64,000 nt of DNA, taken from positions 248,001-312,000 of the forward strand of contig JALRMH010000017.1 of assembly GCA_026119935.1 (NCBI GenBank), in the 5' to 3' direction. Source of the DNA: Endothia cerciana (Eukaryota > Ascomycota > Sordariomycetes > Diaporthales > Cryphonectriaceae). Positions 58,316 to 64,000 of the stretch are shown here, piece by piece. The translations under genes and the position numbers were made by a program. The stretch's first letter is position 1, and each line of letters starts with the position of its first letter. The notes under the pieces were generated by a model. The model worked only from the letters and a program-made list of their open reading frames with translations. It did no database searches and was not told where the DNA came from.

Positions 58316-59456
58316 TGTATCCTACGACTGTCCTTTCGAAGACAAGGCGTGTCGGTAGCCGTTGTTACTCCAGATACTACTATCCAGCTAGTATTGATTG
58401 GTCTGAACGATCTGCGGATCAGACTTGATATGGTAAACTTCGACAGTCAAAAAAACATGGTAGTCAACCCGAGTACTTATGTATTCGTTATGAACTCGTC
58501 AAGTCATAACTTCTGCGCATCATCGCTAGTAGTATAGTCTGTCAGAGGCTTGTGGACCTTCTATGACGACAGGGAACCGACTGCAACAGACTCTAAATCA
58601 CGTACGTTTAATGGCCGCTAGAGGCACTTCCCGCCGGTAGACTTGTTATTGGAATCAGTGGAGGATTAGCCGTTCCTAACCTAGATTATCATATTGCCTT
58701 TGCAGTGACTTTGAGATGTAGGCAATATCTATTTCAAACCTATGGTGCGCGAAGTCAAGGATTTCTTCTCCCGACATCGTTTTCCATCTTCAAAGGGTAG
58801 GGGTTATTTCTTTCAAGGCTGAAGAGTAAGAGGAAAAGACGTAGCATGGAGTTCTAGGTAGACTTGTAACTTCCGGACAATAGGCTAGGTATTTATTTCA
58901 GTTCTGCGGTAGATCCTGTCAATATATTCCAGTTGACTGAATCTAGGTTGTATTAATGCCGTCGATGGCTGCACATGATTGCTCGTTGAAGCAGATGACA
59001 AATGACATAGCAATTCACCAGTCTCTCAGAACCTCAACCTTGGATAGCGAGTGAGTAACTGCCGGGTCATGTCAAGAGCCGACCGCTCAAGTCACAATGT
59101 TCAGTAACTCGTCAGGCCTCCCTTTGTGGAATGTAGAATCACTGTTTTCGTAGAGACTTGTTATAAGAGTGCTTGGAATAGGATGTAGACCTCGTCGTCT
59201 AGCTTTTCCCCGGAATCGTTGGATAAAGAAAAGCGCACATCGCCATAGAGTCCCTGTTCCTACCAAGGTCATCAGATCGACAGCAGTTGACTCCTATAAC
59301 GTGCATTTGAGAGGCCCAAGGAAGCAAGGCATCCTTTCTTCACTTTCCAAGCCTGTGTCTTAATACGCGTATTCATCACACTTTCTACCCATAACATGCC
59401 CTAACAACCGGGAGAGGCAATACATCTCCTAGATCAGGGCCGCCACACCCAGAGCC
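58316..59456. other. 1.1-kb AT-rich spacer
   Basis: No supported gene. I see no domain-bearing frame; the DNA is AT-richer than the neighbouring coding regions. Confidence 0.4.
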
Positions 59457-60257
59457 ATGGCATCTGAAGACGAAAAAATTGCCCTAGAGCCAACCTCCCA
59501 GGCAGGATCGGCGCCCATGGAAGAGAAGAGCTCACAAGAGCAACATACCCCCTCCGTTGCCGCTGCCTTGAAGGAGCGCCGCCGCGACGCCATCGAGCTC
59601 CAGCTCACGACCATCGCCTCCTACATCCGCAATAAAGATCTTCGGCCACTCCAGTGGACCTGCTGCCAGTGCACCAAGCGGCAGCAATACCGTGCCGAAG
59701 CCAAGGATGTCATCGACAGCTTCCGGTGCATAGACCCGTCATGCGGTATCTCTGACAAGGGTTTCCGACTCTATCGTGTACACGACATGTGCAACGGGTG
59801 CAAGGTGTTGTTGGACGAGCGGGGCCCGGTCACGAGGCGGAACTTGAAGAAGGAGAGGGAGGACGTGAGGAACCAGATTAGAAAGATGAAGAAGAGGTGG
59901 GAGTATCTGGACAATCTGATCAGTTTCGACGAGGAAGATGCAAAGAGGATCGAGAAGGAAGTAAAGCTGAAGGAGGAAAGACAGGAAGAAGAGAGGAGGG
60001 AGAGGGCGAGGCTGGAGATGGAGATGCGTGAGAGAGAGAGGCAGCAAATTGAGAGGCAGGAGGAGGAGAGGTTACAGAGGGAGTGGGAGGAGCAGGAGAA
60101 TGGTGGATCGAGTGGCATGGGCGGCCTGGACCCAGACTATCAAGAGGAATGTGAGGGAGAAGAGAGTGATGAGGTGCCGGATCGTCGGCGGAAGCAGAAG
60201 ATTCAAAACGGGCGGAGAAAGGGCGGTCTCAGAGCTTTGTTTTCACTCACACTCTGA
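59457..60257 (+). CDS. Cys-rich protein with long charged coiled coil
   Basis: Single-exon 266-residue protein with a good ATG. I do not recognise a named family. Residues 67-115 hold seven Cys in paired spacing (WTCCQC at 67-72, CIDPSC at 91-96, CNGC at 112-115), like a small zinc-binding domain. A long Glu/Arg/Lys-rich helix follows (about 125-215) with repeated EEER and ERER units, strongly predictive of a coiled coil. The end is acidic and then basic (DRRRKQKIQNGRRKGG). The coiled coil reaches over a third of the length, so database matches to myosin-like or caldesmon-like proteins would be compositional. Possibly a lineage-restricted fungal protein; role unknown. Confidence 0.75.
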   Translation: MASEDEKIALEPTSQAGSAPMEEKSSQEQHTPSVAAALKERRRDAIELQLTTIASYIRNKDLRPLQWTCCQCTKRQQYRAEAKDVIDSFRCIDPSCGISDKGFRLYRVHDMCNGCKVLLDERGPVTRRNLKKEREDVRNQIRKMKKRWEYLDNLISFDEEDAKRIEKEVKLKEERQEEERRERARLEMEMRERERQQIERQEEERLQREWEEQENGGSSGMGGLDPDYQEECEGEESDEVPDRRRKQKIQNGRRKGGLRALFSLTL

Positions 60258-60679
60258 AAAGACACAATAATATGCCCACGGAGATAGATGGTGGTGTACC
60301 TCTTCAAGACTCATCGACTGATCGGGACTCCCTTTTCACTTTTGACATCAACCTTAACCACCACCTCTGACACATCGACGTGAACCCAAGCTTATAGAGG
60401 CAACTCAACACATCATGAAACCTTCTTGCTGACTCTTTCGAATGATAAGTACGGGACGTCCTTCGTAGAGACTCCGATTCATAGCAATTGGCGACCGAGC
60501 ATGGAGACAGTTGATCGAGTCCAGGCAATTTTGAACCTTTGACTTTCTGCCTCGCTTTCTGGTCCACCAAATCTTCTCTCACAGCAGCCGCCCTCTTACA
60601 TCTTGAAGTGTACCGCTATTCAGAGATTTCTCCTTATAAAAGTGGTCATTCGATTCTTTTACAGCCATTCCCACCACTC
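60258..60679. other. Short spacer
   Basis: No supported gene between the coiled-coil protein and the secreted-protein relic. Confidence 0.4.
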
Positions 60680-61275
60680 ATGTTGAAGATGCGTTTCGTC
60701 ATCCAGCTCGTCACTCTCCTAGCCTGCGCCGCCGGCCTGATCCGAGCTGCAACTCCCAACCCCCAGTACCAGAAGCCTACCAATGTGACCCAGTAATACA
60801 TGGAAGCCAGCCTCAGTAGCCAGTGCGGCAACAGCACCTTCAACCTGATCACACCCGGCGAGACCTCGTCGACGACTCCCACCAGATCCTGATGACATGG
60901 CATGACGCTGGCAACCTCATCCTGAAGCTGTCAACCTGGACCAACTCGGCGGGTCTTGTCGACCACTTCTACATATTGGCCGAACACGGCACTTGCCAAT
61001 TCGCCCTAAAGAGAAATGTTGGCCTAAGCAATACTTACCGTCCTGTCAATTTTCGTTGTCATTGAAGCGCCCCCACCCCCCGACCTTCCCTACCTACTAA
61101 TTACTTTTCGCACTGTGATTGCAATTTATGTCGTGTCTTTTGGGGCTAGAGAAATACCATGATATTTCAGCGCGTGATCACAGAATCGGCAACTCCGACG
61201 TTCAAGACCTCGTCAACTACTCCATCGGTCTCGGTAACTACACCTACGTTCAGACTGTCGAGGGCGTCATGCCTT
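60680..61275 (+). pseudogene. Broken small secreted protein
   Basis: A clear signal peptide (MLKMRFVIQLVTLLACAAGLIRA) is followed by TPNPQYQKPTNVTQ and then TAA at 60794. The same frame continues YMEASLSSQCGNSTFNLITPGET, after which a one-base shift near 60865 gives DDSHQILMTWHDAGNLILKLSTWTNSAGLVDHFYILAEHGTCQFALKRN. A further block, IGNSDVQDLVNYSIGLGNYTYVQTVEG (about 61180-61265), probably belonged to a later exon. I do not recognise the family. Small size, signal peptide, Cys and Gly/Thr content fit a secreted, possibly effector-like protein. The TAA could be a C-to-T change of CAA. At least two lesions make it non-functional as read. Confidence 0.6.
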
Positions 61276-62086
61276 GCCTTGCCTTGCCGATGATGGTAGC
61301 TAGGCCACAATCGAGTTGTCTCTGCGCCAGACAGGCAATGTCAACTGATCTGGTCGGGATGCGAGCAGAGCATGTTCTCATAACATGGTAGCATTGTGGC
61401 CCTTTCATGGAGGTGGAACGCATCCGGGATGGTTCAAGGTTTCGCCTTCGTCGCCTCCATAAGAGGGACGGTGGGCTCAAGACTCTAGTCTAGAGAAGCT
61501 CTAATCAGTGCAAGTACCAAATGAAATATGATATTTTGAGACTAACTGAGTTGATACTGCTTCGTTAGCGGCTTGCAACGGCAAACAGCTGATCTTTCAT
61601 CTCCTTCAGTTGAGTTCTGTTTCGCGAGCCCCACCCCTCTCCTTTTTTTTTCTTTTTTTTAAAAAAAAAAAAAAAAAAAGAGAACGGGAAACCAGAGGTA
61701 AACAATGATGAATCTCATGACACCAATCCGTTACAAATTATCTAAGCTGAGCTAATAAGACCTCCGCCAGGTTGTCCAACTAAAGAGCTGGTCTGACCCC
61801 CCCCCCCACAGCTGAACACCCGGAAAATCCATGGATCCATGGAGTGCCGGTGTTTACGGCCTTTGTGCGGATCTCTATTCGTGGGAGAGGGGCCGTCACC
61901 CTTACCGTGCAAGGTTGGGTGAGTACGTATAACTTCCAGACTCAGAGCGAGAAAGATGACATGCGAGATCGTTATCACTAATTACATCGAGCCGTGGGGA
62001 TCGATCCCAGCGACAAGATCTAATAATTACTCAAAACCGTGGACGGGCCCTTGTTTTTTTCCCTTTGTTTTTTTTTCCTTCTTGAG
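61276..62086. other. Spacer with T and A homopolymers
   Basis: No supported gene. T8 and T9 runs followed by an A19 run (61640-61679) could form a hairpin. A C11 run lies at 61797-61807. Confidence 0.45.
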
Positions 62087-63016
62087 ATGTCCTCCGCCTA
62101 CGCCGTGACAGACTACCTCCTCGACAGGGCCAACATCCATGACACTGTGAGCAAGCTGGTGAGCCTCACAAAATATCCTCACCCTCATATTGCTTCCGGG
62201 AAATAACAGCTAACCTCCCCCCCTCCCCCTTCCTCAGCCGTGGTACTACGACACCCGCTCAGAGAGCGGCCTCCTCAGCGAGGTCTTCGCCCCCGAAATC
62301 TACATCGACTACACCAGGATACTGGGCGGCGAGCCGTCCACAGTCACGGCTCCCGCGTGGTCGGCGCAGGTCGTCAAGATGTGTGAGCACTTCGACTCCT
62401 CGCAGCATATATATGGGTGTGTAGATAACCCCCCACCCCTCGGCCTCCCCAACACTCACACATTTCTTTTCTTTCTTTTGTCTTTTTTTAAAAAAAAAAT
62501 TTACCATTTTTCCTTCTTTTTCCTTTCCCACGGCCACCCTACGACTGCAGACGGGAAGGGGGATGTCGGTTAGCCTCCGTGAGTTTACCGAGGAGGGGGG
62601 AAGACTGACACACGAAACCCCCCCCCCCCTTTTAGCAACTTCATAATCGAGCTCCCGCAGCCCAGCTCGTCAGCGGGCCGCCCCGACAAGGCCACGGTCC
62701 TCGTCGGCCAGGCGGGCGCGTCGATGGTCCGCGAGGCGGCAGAGGGGGGACCGCTGTTGCAGAACGGGGTGAGTCTTTCTTCCAGCTCACCCACCCACCC
62801 CTCCCTTCCCCCCCCCCCAAATTGGCAAAAGGTGTATGTGATTGCTAAAACAGAAGGGCCGGGTTGGGGAAATAATAGGGCCGCTCCATAATCGAAGTCG
62901 CCCGCCTCCCTGGCCTCGAGGCCGAGGGCGTCAACCCGTGGCGGATCAGCTCGATGACGGTGATACCGGCGTGGGAGAGTGGGAACCGGGCCGTGATGGA
63001 TGCGTTGCGTTCTTAG
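62087..63016 (+). CDS. SnoaL-like / NTF2-fold protein
   Basis: Four exons: 62087-62158, 62238-62416, 62636-62768 and 62879-63016, with introns of 79, 219 and 110 nt, give 173 residues. Joins read VSKLPWYYDTR, SSQHIYGNFIIELPQP and LLQNGGRSIIEV. The protein has the layout of the fungal SnoaL-like (NTF2-fold) family: a helix with YYDTRSESGLLSEVFAPEIYIDYTRILGGEP, then W...HFDSSQHIYGN and two late strands (KATVLVGQAGASMV, SMTVIPAWESGN). Members are pocket proteins, some of them cyclases or dehydratases in metabolism; a function cannot be assigned here. Two introns carry long C runs, and the second contains T/A homopolymers. It converges on the gene at the window edge. Confidence 0.8.
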
Positions 63017-63241
63017 AAGCACCCGTCACATGCCAGGAAAAGTATTTTGTTCCGCGTGTGATCACAGCAGAGCCCGTTGGCTCGGGTATTCTCTACCGGG
63101 AAAAGACCTCGCTCTGCGTGTCCATTTATTTTCTACTCTGGGGTATATCTCATCACCGACCGACAGACCAACGCAAACGAGATAAATGTCAAGTCAAGAG
63201 AGAAAATCAAGGCGCTCCGTATGCGTGTATGGCGTGAGTCC

Positions 63242-64000
63242 CTACGATGCTGAGCCAGAGGGCCCGCCCGACTTGCCACTCATCCTCAGGCTCTCCTCCA
63301 TTGCCCGCTTCAGATCCTCGTCCTCCTCCTCCTCACCCCCGCCACCAGGGCCGGTGGCAGCTCCCTTGCCCTTGGCCGCCTTCTGCCGGTACCCGTCCTC
63401 CGCAAGGCTCTGCTTCTTGACGTATTCCATGATGATGTCCTCCTCGCTCCGTTCCGTTGACTCGCGCGCGAGGTGCTCTCGGTGAGCCCGTTCGGACTCC
63501 TCCATCGCCTTCCTCAGCTCTTCATCGTCATCGTCATCGTCTTGCCCTGCGCCCGCGGCCCCCCGTTGTGACTCCTCCAGCGCTCGGCGGAATTGCTCCT
63601 CCTCCTCATCATCCCCATCCCCTCCGACGACCCCGTGCTCTTCAGCCTCGACACCCTCCCCGCCATGCGCGGCGAGACTCTGCCTCACGGCCTCGGCGAT
63701 GAGCGCCTCGAACTCCTCGTCCGTGATGTCCTCCCCCAGGCCAGCCTCCGCCGCCTTGGTTACCCGCTCCGGCAGTGCAGGCGGCCCCGAGGGCCCCTCC
63801 TTGAAGTCACGCATCGAGCCCTGCTGCTGCTGCTGCTGCTGCGGGCCCCGGCCCTCCTCCGCGATGCGCCTCATCTCCCTCAGGCTCGCGCGGATCTGCG
63901 ACTCGACGACGGAATCCTCGTCGCGGTCGCCGCGGGACGTCTGCGCGACGGACTCGCGGATCGCACGCTCCATCTCCTCGTCTTCGGCCTCGGAGGTGCC
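63242..64000 (-). CDS. UIM-repeat ubiquitin-binding protein (3' part)
   Basis: Minus-strand frame open to the window edge, so the N-terminus is missing; about 252 codons are visible, ending at a natural stop. At least three ubiquitin-interacting motifs with the acidic start and ALxxS core are seen: EEEEQFRRALEESQ, DDDEELRKAMEESE and DEDLKRAMEESL. A degenerate one is DEEFEALIAEAVRQSL. A polyglutamine stretch of seven Gln lies between them. Long acidic runs (DDDDDDEEL) precede the motifs. The architecture fits a cytosolic ubiquitin receptor or deubiquitinase-associated protein, but the catalytic or other domains, if any, lie outside the window. Confidence 0.82.
   Translation of the reverse strand, partial: GTSEAEDEEMERAIRESVAQTSRGDRDEDSVVESQIRASLREMRRIAEEGRGPQQQQQQQGSMRDFKEGPSGPPALPERVTKAAEAGLGEDITDEEFEALIAEAVRQSLAAHGGEGVEAEEHGVVGGDGDDEEEEQFRRALEESQRGAAGAGQDDDDDDEELRKAMEESERAHREHLARESTERSEEDIIMEYVKKQSLAEDGYRQKAAKGKGAATGPGGGGEEEEDEDLKRAMEESLRMSGKSGGPSGSAS

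Overview
This is a 64-kb piece of nuclear DNA from a filamentous ascomycete (Pezizomycotina, most likely a Sordariomycete). The evidence is short spliceosomal introns of about 58-113 nt with GTRNGY donors and YAG acceptors, fungus-specific families (HET, Zn2Cys6, fungal AAA and NACHT-type proteins), and conserved eukaryotic housekeeping genes (OST subunit SWP1, SDS22). All exon structures were assembled by eye from frame, splice sites and protein continuity. The species cannot be resolved from this sequence.

Layout. (i) 1-8.2 kb: a small basic/acidic protein, SWP1/ribophorin II, a conserved Pezizomycotina protein often given a misleading geranylgeranyl-diphosphate synthase label, and a secreted glutaminyl cyclase. 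(ii) 8.7-18.8 kb: an island of immunity-like NTPase genes: a wrecked NACHT/WD40-type NLR, a large intact AAA ATPase with a Q/Y/P-rich tail, and a NACHT-like protein with no recognisable P-loop. (iii) 19.5-25.1 kb: alpha/beta hydrolase (BEM46/ABHD13 type), SDS22 and xylose-reductase-type aldo/keto reductase. (iv) 28.5-42.2 kb: gene-sparse and very GC-rich, holding a PAF-acetylhydrolase-like enzyme, a 1022-aa disordered protein with a Cys-rich C-terminus, and a tail-anchored Ser/Pro-rich protein, separated by long spacers full of microsatellites and poly-C/poly-G runs.

(v) 43.5-63 kb: an accessory block that looks like an eroding metabolic or defence neighbourhood. It contains an MFS transporter with two frameshifts, a LINE reverse-transcriptase relic, a HET-domain protein, a damaged Zn2Cys6 regulator (sixth zinc Cys lost, internal stop, middle region missing), an intact NmrA/EasG-type reductase, an intact aminoglycoside-phosphotransferase-like protein, an SDR broken by one apparent base deletion, a Cys-rich coiled-coil protein, a broken small secreted protein and a SnoaL-like protein. 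No polyketide, peptide or terpene backbone enzyme is present. (vi) 63.2 kb to the end: the 3' part of a UIM-repeat ubiquitin-binding protein.

The most interesting observations are the P-loop-less NACHT-like protein beside a dead NLR, the concentration of disabled regulator, transport and enzyme genes in the 43-61 kb block, and the repeated clean single-base frameshifts, which may be real decay or assembly error.
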